64,000 nt of DNA from Planctomycetota bacterium (GTDB taxonomy: Bacteria; Planctomycetota; Phycisphaerae; Phycisphaerales; UBA5793). Positions 30,133-39,880 of this stretch are shown in pieces. The notes below the pieces were generated by a model. It was given only the letters and a program-made list of their open reading frames with translations, did no database searches and was not told where the DNA came from. The stretch lies in assembly GCA_963205185.1 (NCBI GenBank), contig CAUJHZ010000074.1:1-64000 (forward strand). Reading direction: 5' to 3'. How positions within the stretch are numbered: the stretch's first letter is position 1; every line of letters starts with the position of its first letter. Position numbers and translations under genes: made by a program.

Positions 30133-33100
30133 CTACTTCGCGACGGGCTGTGGCTGGGCTTCGCGCGCGGGAGCGGTTTCGTCTTCATCGGATTCGATGT
30201 TTGGCTCAGCGGCATGGTGCGGCTGCGGCGCGGCGACGTGGAGCGTCGGCCGGCCCCATGACCCCCCCGCCGCGGCGAGCCAGTTGGTCAGCCACAGCCG
30301 CGCATCGATCACGAGGCTGAACAGCATCGGCACGAGCACCAGCGTAAACAGCGTGCTCATGATCAGGCCGCCGAGCATCACGCTGCCCAGGCCGCGGTAC
30401 AACTCGCTGCCCGAGCCGGGCATCACGACCAGCGGAATCGTCCCGCCCACGGTCGTCATCGCCGTCATCATGATCGGGCGCAGGCGGGTGCGGACGGATT
30501 CGGCGATGGCCTTGCGCGGCGAGAGCTTCTCGACGATGTCCTGCTCGCTTTCGCCGTAACCCTTCATGAAATTCAGCGCCTGGTAGACGATGAGAATGGC
30601 GTTGTTGACGACGGTGCCCAGGAGCATGACAAAGCCCAGCATCGTGAGGATGTCGAGGTTCTGCGTGGGCATGTAAGGATCACCGGCGGTCCAGTTGTGC
30701 ACGATGCGCAAGCCGAGGAATCCGCCGAAGGTCGCCAGCGGCACGCTGAAGAGAATGACCAGCGGGTAGAGGAACGACTCGAAGAGCACGCACATGAGCA
30801 GGTAGTTGATGAGCAGCGCGAGGAAAAAGCGGCTCGAGAGCAGACCGATGAGCGTGCCGTCGCCGAGCAAGGCTTTGCGCACCGAGGTGAGTTTGTCGGC
30901 CGAGCCGGCGAGTTCGGTGTTCACGGTTTCGGGGATCTGCCCCTGCTGGCGCAGGTTCTCGACAATTGCGGTGATCTTGTCCATCGCCTCGCCCAGCGGA
31001 ATGTCCTTGTCGGGCGTGACTTCGAGCGACACGGCCCGCTGGCGCTCGACGTGGTTGATCTGCTGGGGCGCGGTGGTGCGAACGAGCCGGGCCACCGACG
31101 CGAGCGGCACGTTCTGCCCCGTGGCGGTGGCAATGGGCGTGTCCGAGAGCGCGCTGATGTCGCGGCGGGCCCAGCGGCCGTCTTCGATCGCGTCGCGGTC
31201 GAGCACCTTCAGATCGATCGACTCGCCGCCAATGCGGAACTCGCCGACGTTGGCGCCCTCGCCCAGGGCGCGCACCGCCAGGCCGATGTCGCGCGTGGAC
31301 AGGCCCAGTTCGGCCGCGCGAAGGCGATCGACGACGACGTTGACCTGCGGCGCTGCGATCTGGAAGTTGCCCGGCTGGCTCTGCACCTTGCCGTAGCCGA
31401 ATTCCTGGTTGAAGATGTTGAACGCAGCGCCCGCGGCAGCATTGACCTGGTCAATGTCTTCGCCCGAGAACTCGACGTCGATCGACGATCCGCTCGAACC
31501 CGAAAGGCGGAACAGCGGCGCCTGGAACGCAAAGCCGGTGACGCCGGGGAGATTCTCGGTGCGCGTGGCGTGGTTGAAGAGCGTGGCGATATCGACGACG
31601 CGCTTGCCGTCATCGCTCACGCCGCCATGGAACATGAAGCCGTTGAATGCAACGAAGAAGTAATTCTGCAGCGACGGCGGATGGACCGGCGGACCGGGCT
31701 GGCCGGTGGTCCAGTCGAACGTCGGGATCGGCGGCAATTGTTCGAGCGCTTTTTTGTGGGCCTGCGGATCGTCCTTGAGTTCGCCCGCCTCCCAGAAGGG
31801 GCGGATCTCGGCCTCAACGCGCGCGCCCAGTTCGGCCTGCATGTCGAGGTTGTAGCCCGGCGGGGGCACGAGCATGCCGAACACGAGATTGCGATTGCCC
31901 TTGGGCAGGTAATCGGTCGGAGGCATGAGCGCGATGCTGCCCCAGATCGAGCCGACGGCGAAGAAGACCACGATGGCGACGCGCGCGATGATGCTGCCGC
32001 ACAGCGCATAAACGAGCCGCCCAAGCGCGCCGCTGATGCCGCGCGGCTCGTCGGCGGCGGGCTTGGTCGATGCGGTGTTGCGGCGGCTGGCCATGCCCGA
32101 ACCGAGCGAAAGCCAGATCGCCGCGGCGCAGGGCACGACCGTGATCGAGACGACCAGGCTCAACGCCACGGCCGAGCAGATCGCCAGCACGATGTCGCGG
32201 AACAGTTGCCCCGCGTCCTCCTTGATGAAAAGCACGGGGATGAACACCACGATGGTGGTGAGCGTCGAAGCGAGCACCGCCCCCCACACCTCGCGCGGCG
32301 CGCGGTAGGCGGCATGGCGCGGCGTGGCGCCCAACTCGATGTGTCGGTAGATGTTCTCCAGCACGACAATCGAGTTGTCCACCACCATGCCCACGGCAAA
32401 CGCGAGGCCGGCGAGACTGATGACGTTGAGATTGCGGCCCATGGCAACCATCGCCACGAACGTCCCGATGACCGAAATGGGAATCGCCAACGCGATGATG
32501 CCGACCGACCGGATCGAGCGCAGGAACAGCAGCAGCGTGATGACGGCGATGGCGCCGCCGATATAGATGTTGCTCGTCACCAGCCCGATCGCCTGGTCGA
32601 TGTAGACGGTCTGGTCGTAGACCTGGCGGAGCTGCAGCGGGCTGCTCAGGCCCAGCTTGCGCGACTGCACATCGAGCAGTCCGCCGGGCTGGTTGAGTTG
32701 CGCGATCGACTGCTGCAAGCCATCCATCACTTCGATGACGTTCGAGCCGACCTCGCGCTGGGCGTTGATCGCGATAACGACGTTGCCCTTGGAGTGCACG
32801 AACGAGGACGGCTTCTTGTAGGTCATGACGACGTCGGCCACGTCGCGGACGTAGATCGGCCCGCCGGCGTCGCGCGCGATGACCGTCTGCTCGACGTCTT
32901 CGACGGTGCGGTATCGGCCGACGGTGCGGAGCGTAATGCTCGCCTTGCCCTCCTCCATCGAGCCGGCGGAGAGATCGACGTTCTCACGGCGCAGCGCATC
33001 GAACAGGTCGCCGTACGTCAGCGCGTGCTGGGCGAGGCGCACCGGATCCGAGCGCACCTGCACTTCGCGCTCCAAACCGCCGAGCACGTTGACCGTGGAC

Positions 33101-33618
33101 ATGCCCGGCACGCGCTCAAAGGCGGTCTTGATGTTGTCTTCGGCAAAGTCCTGAAGCGTGCGGATATTGAAGTTCGGATCGTCCGTCTCGAAGATGATCC
33201 ACGCGATGTAGTCGCGGTTCATCGGATCGGAGGCTTCGATGACCGGCTCATCGACGCCCTCGGGATAACTCGACACTTCGCGCAGCTTGTCCGACGCCTC
33301 GCGCAGCGCCGCGTCCTTGTCGGTCCCGACTTCGAATTCGAGCGTGATCTGGCCGTTGCTGTCCCGGCTCTGGCTGGTCATCTTGCGCAGGCCGGCGAGA
33401 CCCTTGAGCTTGTCTTCCTGCTTCTCGATGATGTCCTGTTCGATCTCCTGCGGGCTGGCGCCTTCCCAGAAAGTGGAGATCGTAACCACCGTCGAATCGA
33501 CGTTGGGCGTCAACTGGATCGGGATCGTGTTCAGCGCGAGCACGCCGAACAGGAGAATGAGCAGCACGCCGACCACGACGGCGACGGGCTTTTCGATGCT
33601 GGCTCGAATGAGGTCCAT
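30133..33618 (-). CDS. RND (HAE1-type) efflux pump inner-membrane transporter
   Basis: The 1161-aa protein begins with the typical MDLIRASIEKPVAVVVGVLLI helix. It has the RND periplasmic porter pattern (TPNVDSTVVTISTFWEGASPQEIEQ) and the transmembrane motif GMVVDNSIVVLENIYRHIE. The second half repeats the first, as expected for 12 helices. It is longer than AcrB (about 1050 aa), mainly through an insertion after the sixth helix group near residues 610-690 (PPPGYNLDMQAELG to PPSLQNYFF). It is a proton-driven exporter of drugs, lipids or other amphiphiles. The adaptor gene lies just upstream; no outer-membrane TolC homologue is present. Confidence 0.92.
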   Translation of the reverse strand: MDLIRASIEKPVAVVVGVLLILLFGVLALNTIPIQLTPNVDSTVVTISTFWEGASPQEIEQDIIEKQEDKLKGLAGLRKMTSQSRDSNGQITLEFEVGTDKDAALREASDKLREVSSYPEGVDEPVIEASDPMNRDYIAWIIFETDDPNFNIRTLQDFAEDNIKTAFERVPGMSTVNVLGGLEREVQVRSDPVRLAQHALTYGDLFDALRRENVDLSAGSMEEGKASITLRTVGRYRTVEDVEQTVIARDAGGPIYVRDVADVVMTYKKPSSFVHSKGNVVIAINAQREVGSNVIEVMDGLQQSIAQLNQPGGLLDVQSRKLGLSSPLQLRQVYDQTVYIDQAIGLVTSNIYIGGAIAVITLLLFLRSIRSVGIIALAIPISVIGTFVAMVAMGRNLNVISLAGLAFAVGMVVDNSIVVLENIYRHIELGATPRHAAYRAPREVWGAVLASTLTTIVVFIPVLFIKEDAGQLFRDIVLAICSAVALSLVVSITVVPCAAAIWLSLGSGMASRRNTASTKPAADEPRGISGALGRLVYALCGSIIARVAIVVFFAVGSIWGSIALMPPTDYLPKGNRNLVFGMLVPPPGYNLDMQAELGARVEAEIRPFWEAGELKDDPQAHKKALEQLPPIPTFDWTTGQPGPPVHPPSLQNYFFVAFNGFMFHGGVSDDGKRVVDIATLFNHATRTENLPGVTGFAFQAPLFRLSGSSGSSIDVEFSGEDIDQVNAAAGAAFNIFNQEFGYGKVQSQPGNFQIAAPQVNVVVDRLRAAELGLSTRDIGLAVRALGEGANVGEFRIGGESIDLKVLDRDAIEDGRWARRDISALSDTPIATATGQNVPLASVARLVRTTAPQQINHVERQRAVSLEVTPDKDIPLGEAMDKITAIVENLRQQGQIPETVNTELAGSADKLTSVRKALLGDGTLIGLLSSRFFLALLINYLLMCVLFESFLYPLVILFSVPLATFGGFLGLRIVHNWTAGDPYMPTQNLDILTMLGFVMLLGTVVNNAILIVYQALNFMKGYGESEQDIVEKLSPRKAIAESVRTRLRPIMMTAMTTVGGTIPLVVMPGSGSELYRGLGSVMLGGLIMSTLFTLVLVPMLFSLVIDARLWLTNWLAAAGGSWGRPTLHVAAPQPHHAAEPNIESDEDETAPAREAQPQPVAK

Positions 33619-33677
33619 ACGTGTTCCGTTGTTCCTGCGCACGCGCTGCCGGCGCGGCGGCGGTAGCGTTCCTGCTC

Positions 33678-34853
33678 TCAGTTCGAAGGGGCGGAGGGCG
33701 CTGCGGTTGCACCCGCGGCCTCGGCCTCATTGCGCACAATTGTCACCTTGGCCGTGGGATAGAGCTTTTCATTGCCCTCGGTGACGAGCAGCACACCCTC
33801 ATCGAGCGGGGCGCTCACCACGTAGCGCCCGATTCCCGCGCTCGCGAGGATGTCGATGTTCACCGGATACGCAGCGCCATCGCGCACGGCGTAGACATAG
33901 GGCCCCGTCGGCGACATGAGCACCGCATCGCGCGAAACCGTCAGCGCTTCGTCGAACTCCTTGGACGGCACCCAGCCCTTGACGGCCATGCCCGGTTTGA
34001 AGCGGCCGTCTTCATTCTCGAGCGCAACTTTGACGGGGTACGTCCGGGCTCGCGGATCGCCGATGGGCACGATCGCGCGGATCGAGCCGATCACCGTGTC
34101 TTCGAACGCTGCGGGAAGGATCTCAAGGCTCATGCCCACGCTCACCTGCGAGACGAGCGACTCGGGCACATCGAGCACCGCATCGACCTGGCCGAGTTCG
34201 ACGAGTTCGGCGATGTCGCCGCCGATGCCCACCCACTGCCCGACCTCAGCGCGCTTGATGATGATCACGCCGTCGAAGGGCGCGAGAATGGTCTTGTTCT
34301 TGAGGCGCTGCTTGATCAGATCGATCCGCGCCTGCGCGAGACGAACGCTCTCCTGCGCCTGGCGCAGGGCGGCTCGCTCGGCGAGGGCTTCGCTGCGTTT
34401 GTCGGAGATTTCCTTCGGCTGGGCGGCGCCGCGGGCCTGCAGTTCTTCGAGCGACTTGAGATCGGCATCGGCCCACTCGCTGCGGGCTCGGTGTTCATCG
34501 ACGCTCGCCTGGGCTTCGGCCAGTTCGGCCTCCTGCTCGCGCAGGTTGAGTTCGAGAATCGCCGAATCGAGTTCGGCGAGCACTTCGCCGGCCTTCACGG
34601 CCTCGCCCGCCTCAAAGGGCACGCGAAGCACGATGCCCGATTCTTCAGACGCAACCGACGAGCGGCGGCGGGCGGCGATCTCGCCGGTGATACGGTGCAT
34701 CCGCGTGACCGACTCGCGGCGGACGGGGTCGACCGCCACGGGCGAAGCGGGCTGGGCCAGCGCCGCCGGAGCCAGCAGGGCTGCGGCAAGAAGCGCAAAC
34801 AAAAGCCTGGGAAGCGTCCGCGGGCCTGCCGCGGGCGTCGGGTCATACTGCAT
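33678..34853 (-). CDS. RND pump periplasmic adaptor (membrane fusion protein)
   Basis: The 391-aa protein has a signal peptide (LLFALLAAALLAPAALAQ), a lipoyl-like half motif (SGIVLRVPFEAGEAVKAGEVLAELD), a long coiled-coil hairpin (REQEAELAEAQASVDEHRARS to QESVRLAQARIDLIKQRL), the second lipoyl half (ILAPFDGVIIIKRAEVGQWV) and a beta-barrel domain. This is the HlyD/AcrA type adaptor that links the inner-membrane pump to an outer-membrane channel. GGAGG lies at good spacing before ATG 34853. It is followed after 59 bp by the pump gene, so the two form an operon. Confidence 0.93.
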   Translation of the reverse strand: MQYDPTPAAGPRTLPRLLFALLAAALLAPAALAQPASPVAVDPVRRESVTRMHRITGEIAARRRSSVASEESGIVLRVPFEAGEAVKAGEVLAELDSAILELNLREQEAELAEAQASVDEHRARSEWADADLKSLEELQARGAAQPKEISDKRSEALAERAALRQAQESVRLAQARIDLIKQRLKNKTILAPFDGVIIIKRAEVGQWVGIGGDIAELVELGQVDAVLDVPESLVSQVSVGMSLEILPAAFEDTVIGSIRAIVPIGDPRARTYPVKVALENEDGRFKPGMAVKGWVPSKEFDEALTVSRDAVLMSPTGPYVYAVRDGAAYPVNIDILASAGIGRYVVSAPLDEGVLLVTEGNEKLYPTAKVTIVRNEAEAAGATAAPSAPSN

Positions 34854-34947
34854 CCGGATGTCCTCCGCTGCCGATCAGGCAGTCGCTGCATTGGCCCAAT
34901 CATATGGAGACCGCCACGGGCCCATCCGCCGAGCCGGTCAAAAGCCA

Positions 34948-34972
34948 CAACCCGCCCGAGGGCGGCGGGTTG
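34948..34972 (-). terminator. intrinsic terminator of the SBBP propeller gene
   Basis: A 9-bp stem (34948-34956 with 34964-34972) with a 7-base loop is followed on the minus strand by TGGCTTTTGACC. It lies 70 bases after the stop at 35043 and isolates that gene from the RND operon. Confidence 0.7.
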
Positions 34973-35042
34973 GGAAGGCTCTGAGGTGACCCAGGTGGCG
35001 GGATGGGGGCGGCGATACCCGGGCTGAGGCGTCCTGTGTGCG

Positions 35043-36749
35043 CTACTGCACCTGCGTCGCCACGACGTTGCTCGCCTGGTTGTACTGCGCGGCCTGGAAC
35101 CACACGCTGGCGCCCTGGGCGTTGCCCGGGATGCGCAGCGTCCACGTCGCCGTGCCGCCGGCGTCGCTCACGGCGATGCCGCCCGCCTGCTGCGGACTCT
35201 GCAGCGAGAGCGTGATGTTGAGGAACGGCACGAAGAGATTGCCGGGTCCGACCGTGCTGTAGCCGAGATAGCAATTGCAATAGGGCTCGACGTTGCTCAA
35301 CGTAAAGGTCGCGTCCTGCCCCGCGATGAGCGGGTCGGGACCGATCGTCAGTTCGGCGGGCGGCGCGGTGGTGTACTTGGCGACGTGCGAATCAACGCTC
35401 GTATTCAGGCCGACAGACGGACCTGCGACGACGACGCGACCGGCGGCGTCGAGTTCGAGGGCGAACCAGACGTCGTCCGCGTGCGCCGGGCCGTCGTAGA
35501 CCTGTTCATCGAGCAGATTGCCGGCGGGCGAGTACTTGAGCAGATAGGCGTCGTCGCCGCGCCCGTAGCCTTGCCAGCCGAAACCGGCGACGAGGATGTT
35601 GCCATCGGCGTCGACGGCGATGTCGTTGGCCCAATCGTCGCCGAACCACGCGCTGCGGTAGCGCTGGGCCCACGCTGTGTTGCCGTTGGCGTCGAATCGA
35701 ACGGTGGCGAGGTCATACTCGCCGCCCGTGGTCATTGAGGCGCCGGTCACGTAGGCGCCGCCGCTTCCGTCAGGACGCACAAGCCAGCCGTAGTGGAAGC
35801 CTGTCGTGCCGCCGTAGCGGCCTTCCCACTGGAACGTTCCGGCGGCGTCGTACTTGACGGTGCAGTACTCGAAGTCGGAGTCTTGGGTATCGGAATCGGA
35901 AATACCCGAGGCATAGAGGTTGCCGGCCGCGTCGATCGAGATCGCGTAGAGCGATTCGCCGCGGTGGATCTGGCTGTCGAAGGAGCGGCTCCAGAGCAGG
36001 TTGCCGGCGGAGTCATACTTGAGAAGGCCGTAGTCCGAATTGCCGCTCGCGTTGGCGACGTCGCCGCCGACGTAGACATCGCCGGCGGGGCTGACCTCGA
36101 TCACCCAGCCGAAGGAATGGCCGGTGGCGCCACGGTGTGTGCGCAGCCACATCCGCGTGCCGTCTGGCGCGTACTTGATGGTGACGTACTCCCAGACGCC
36201 GTCTGCGGCATACTGGTAGCCGCAGACATAGACGTTGCCGGATGCATCGGCGCCGACGGCCTCGATGCCGAAGGTTTCGTCGTCGCCGTGTCCCGGGCCG
36301 TCGTATCGGCGCGACCAGACGAGAGTTCCGCTGGAGTCGTACTTGAGAGTGACGATGTCGCGGTCGCCGTTGGCGTTGGGCGAGGTGCCGCAGGTGATGA
36401 TGTTGTCGTTGCCGTCGATCACGTGCGAGCCGAACGTCTCTTCTCCGTGCCCGGTCCCGTCGTAGGTGTTCGTCCAGAGCAGGCGGCCGGTGCGATCGTA
36501 CTTGCGCATCAGCATGTCGTAACCGGTGGACAGGTCGTAGACCCAGCCGACGGTGATTGCGTTGCCCTCGCTGTCGATCTTGAGGTTGAAGTCGACTTCT
36601 TCCTGCCCGGCGCCACTGTCGGTCCGGGTCTGCCAGACCGTTCGCCACTGCGCCAGCGAAGCCGACGCGGCGGCAAGGACGGCTCCAGCTGCGAGCGCGC
36701 ATATGAACCACCTTCCCGCAAGGGGATGCCTCTTCTCTCTCCTGAACAT
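35043..36749 (-). CDS. exported SBBP-repeat beta-propeller protein
   Basis: The 568-aa protein has a signal peptide (FICALAAGAVLAAASASLAQ) and about eight SBBP-type repeats in which DASGNVYVCGY or DADGNILVAGF is followed by D-LLKYSPAGNLLDEQVYDG. These form propeller blades. The last 110 residues (LTIGPDPLIAGQDATFTL to WTLRIPGNAQGASVWFQ) are a beta-sandwich module also suggested in other secreted proteins of this window (compare RITIPPDAPAGTATVQ at 58983-60515). AGGAAAC precedes ATG 36749. It probably acts outside the cell; its ligand is unknown. Confidence 0.82.
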   Translation of the reverse strand: MFRREKRHPLAGRWFICALAAGAVLAAASASLAQWRTVWQTRTDSGAGQEEVDFNLKIDSEGNAITVGWVYDLSTGYDMLMRKYDRTGRLLWTNTYDGTGHGEETFGSHVIDGNDNIITCGTSPNANGDRDIVTLKYDSSGTLVWSRRYDGPGHGDDETFGIEAVGADASGNVYVCGYQYAADGVWEYVTIKYAPDGTRMWLRTHRGATGHSFGWVIEVSPAGDVYVGGDVANASGNSDYGLLKYDSAGNLLWSRSFDSQIHRGESLYAISIDAAGNLYASGISDSDTQDSDFEYCTVKYDAAGTFQWEGRYGGTTGFHYGWLVRPDGSGGAYVTGASMTTGGEYDLATVRFDANGNTAWAQRYRSAWFGDDWANDIAVDADGNILVAGFGWQGYGRGDDAYLLKYSPAGNLLDEQVYDGPAHADDVWFALELDAAGRVVVAGPSVGLNTSVDSHVAKYTTAPPAELTIGPDPLIAGQDATFTLSNVEPYCNCYLGYSTVGPGNLFVPFLNITLSLQSPQQAGGIAVSDAGGTATWTLRIPGNAQGASVWFQAAQYNQASNVVATQVQ

Positions 36750-36910
36750 GGCTTTGTTTCCTGATTGTTCGGGGCGCGGCCGGCCGGTGGTCGAGCGCGC
36801 TCCTCAGCCACACATCCAAACTCTCGCCGCGTTCGCGCGGCGAGACACACGACGCATGAAGGTACGTCGGCGATCGCTTCAAGACAACGTCCGGGCGTGT
36901 GAGAAACGGA

Positions 36911-36937
36911 CGAGGCGGCCGACGTGCGGCCGCCTCG
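36911..36937 (-). terminator. intrinsic terminator of clpX
   Basis: A perfect 11-bp stem (36911-36921 with 36927-36937) with loop ACGTG lies 29 bases after the clpX stop. On the minus strand it is followed by TCCGTTTCTCAC, a short U-rich stretch. Confidence 0.75.
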
Positions 36938-36966
36938 GGTGTGGCAAGTGTGGATTCGGTCGCGGC

Positions 36967-38310
<1,344 letters not shown>

Positions 38311-38439
38311 TGATCCACGTTCCCCTTGTCTGTAACTGCAACCGATCGCGTTATTTGCCGCAAGGCGCAGAGCCTGAGAGTTTATCGTCGAGCCGGGCCC
38401 TTCTCTTCAACGCTCGCCACAGAGCATCAGGGCCGGCAT

Positions 38440-38760
38440 TCATTTCTTCCCCTTGCGGCCGGTGTCCGATAGCCCGCGGGAACCAGCATCGGCTGAACTC
38501 GGTCCGGCTCGCTGCGCCGCGTCCCCGAGAGCAATGGCCCGCGCCGCCTGGTACTCCTCCTCCGTGAGATCGCCGCGCGACCGCATCGCGCGGAGATCCT
38601 GAAGCGTAAAAGCCGGCGCCCCTTGGTCTTCAGCGGCCCGCACGGCCCTCCGCACCATCACTACGACGACCGCGGCGGCGAGGATCAACCCCGCAAGCAA
38701 ACCAAGCCACAACGCCAGGCCGGGCCAGTCGATGTGCGGATCCGGCTGGAGTGTCGCCAT
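38440..38760 (-). CDS. small SHOCT-like membrane protein
   Basis: The 106-aa protein has one membrane helix (about 14-36, ALWLGLLAGLILAAAVVVVM), a short basic segment and a SHOCT-like helix pair FTLQDLRAMRSRGDLTEEEYQAARA. SHOCT motifs occur at the ends of small membrane or secreted proteins and may mediate oligomerisation. ATG 38760 is chosen over a TTG at 38763. It lies upstream of clpX on the same strand with 129 bp between. Confidence 0.7.
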   Translation of the reverse strand: MATLQPDPHIDWPGLALWLGLLAGLILAAAVVVVMVRRAVRAAEDQGAPAFTLQDLRAMRSRGDLTEEEYQAARAIALGDAAQRAGPSSADAGSRGLSDTGRKGKK

Positions 38761-38887
38761 CAACCAAGTCTAAACTGAAGCGGGCGACAAACAAGCGCCG
38801 TTATTGATGGAATCGCCCGCGGCGGCATTTTGTGCCCGTCACGATCGTTCGGGCATTGAACTGGCCGCGGCGGCGCAGGAGCAGGAC

Positions 38888-39769
38888 ATGTTTTCAAATC
38901 GTCGATTCGACCACCTTCATCGCGCGGGTATCGCGCTGACATTGGCGTGCCTGAGCGGCGCTGCATTCGCGCAGGACCAGCCCGCGACGCCGCCCGAAAC
39001 GCCCCCGGCCGAGAAGCCGACCGAACAGACCGAGCCGACCGAGCCGCCGCCGCAGCGCTCGATTGAGGAGATTCGCCGCGCACTCGAGCGGGACGATCCA
39101 ACGAACCCGACGACGCGCGTCGAAGCGCCGCGTGAGGCGGCGACGATCGAATTCGACCCCCTGCTGCCGCCGCGCGGCCGCCTGCTGCCCGAGGGTTCGT
39201 ATCTCATGTCGCGCACCGGCGTGCTGACGCGCACCGAGTCGCTGGGCGTGTTGCACTTTCTGCCCGATGCCGATCCGAATCGACCGCGCCAGCAGAACCA
39301 GGCGATGATGCTCATGCCCAGCCGGGTCACCGAGCGCATCGAGGCGAACCTGAATGAGGTCGCCACGAGCGGACCGGTCGAGATCTCGGGGCGGGTGTAC
39401 GTCTACGAAGGCCGCAACTACTTCATGCCCACGACCAATCCGTTTCGCACCGGCACGATGGTCACCACGAACCGCACGGACCTCGTGCGCGAGGGCGCGT
39501 TCATCGTTTCTCGCGCCGGGCGCATCAGCCGCTCGGACACCGGCGGCGAGTGGATGGTGACGTTTGACTCGGACAGCAGCGGGCTGATGGATCCGCCGAT
39601 GGTGCTGCTGCCCTGCCGATTGCTCGAGCGTCTGGTGCGCGTGGCGCAGTCGGAAGGTGATGCGGCGCGGATCATCATCTCCGGCCAGGTGTACGCGTAC
39701 CACAATGTGAACTACCTGCTGCCGACGGTAATGCTGCGGCCGGTGAGCAGCGAGAATCTCTCGCCGTAA
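38888..39769 (+). CDS. exported protein with an internal tandem duplication
   Basis: The 293-aa protein has a signal peptide (GIALTLACLSGAAFAQ) and a Pro/Glu-rich linker (31-57). Then come two similar halves, about 97-182 and 197-280. Both follow the same order: LPEGSYLMSRTGVLTR against VREGAFIVSRAGRISR, then MMLMPSRVTERIEANL against MVLLPCRLLERLVRVA, then ISGRVYVYEGRNYFMPT against ISGQVYAYHNVNYLLPT. The repeat unit is not one I recognise. It is likely periplasmic or envelope-bound. AGGAGCAGG precedes ATG 38888. Function unknown. Confidence 0.75.
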   Translation: MFSNRRFDHLHRAGIALTLACLSGAAFAQDQPATPPETPPAEKPTEQTEPTEPPPQRSIEEIRRALERDDPTNPTTRVEAPREAATIEFDPLLPPRGRLLPEGSYLMSRTGVLTRTESLGVLHFLPDADPNRPRQQNQAMMLMPSRVTERIEANLNEVATSGPVEISGRVYVYEGRNYFMPTTNPFRTGTMVTTNRTDLVREGAFIVSRAGRISRSDTGGEWMVTFDSDSSGLMDPPMVLLPCRLLERLVRVAQSEGDAARIIISGQVYAYHNVNYLLPTVMLRPVSSENLSP

Positions 39770-39800
39770 GTTCGCCGTGACACAGCGTCGCGATCACTTC

Positions 39801-39867
39801 GGCGAAGGCTGGTGATCGGCGAATACGCTTCCTCACAGGCGCGGCTCGTCTCGGCCTGCGGCCTCGT
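39801..39867. repeat. dispersed intergenic repeat, copy B
   Basis: This segment matches 315-411 but lacks its central 25 bases. It lies in the 111-bp gap between two convergent genes. Confidence 0.65.
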
Positions 39868-39880
39868 CCATCCAAATCCA

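Noticed and set aside
30697-33666. 989-codon plus-strand open frame
   Set aside because: It lies entirely antisense to the RND transporter gene. Long frames on the other strand are expected at this GC content.
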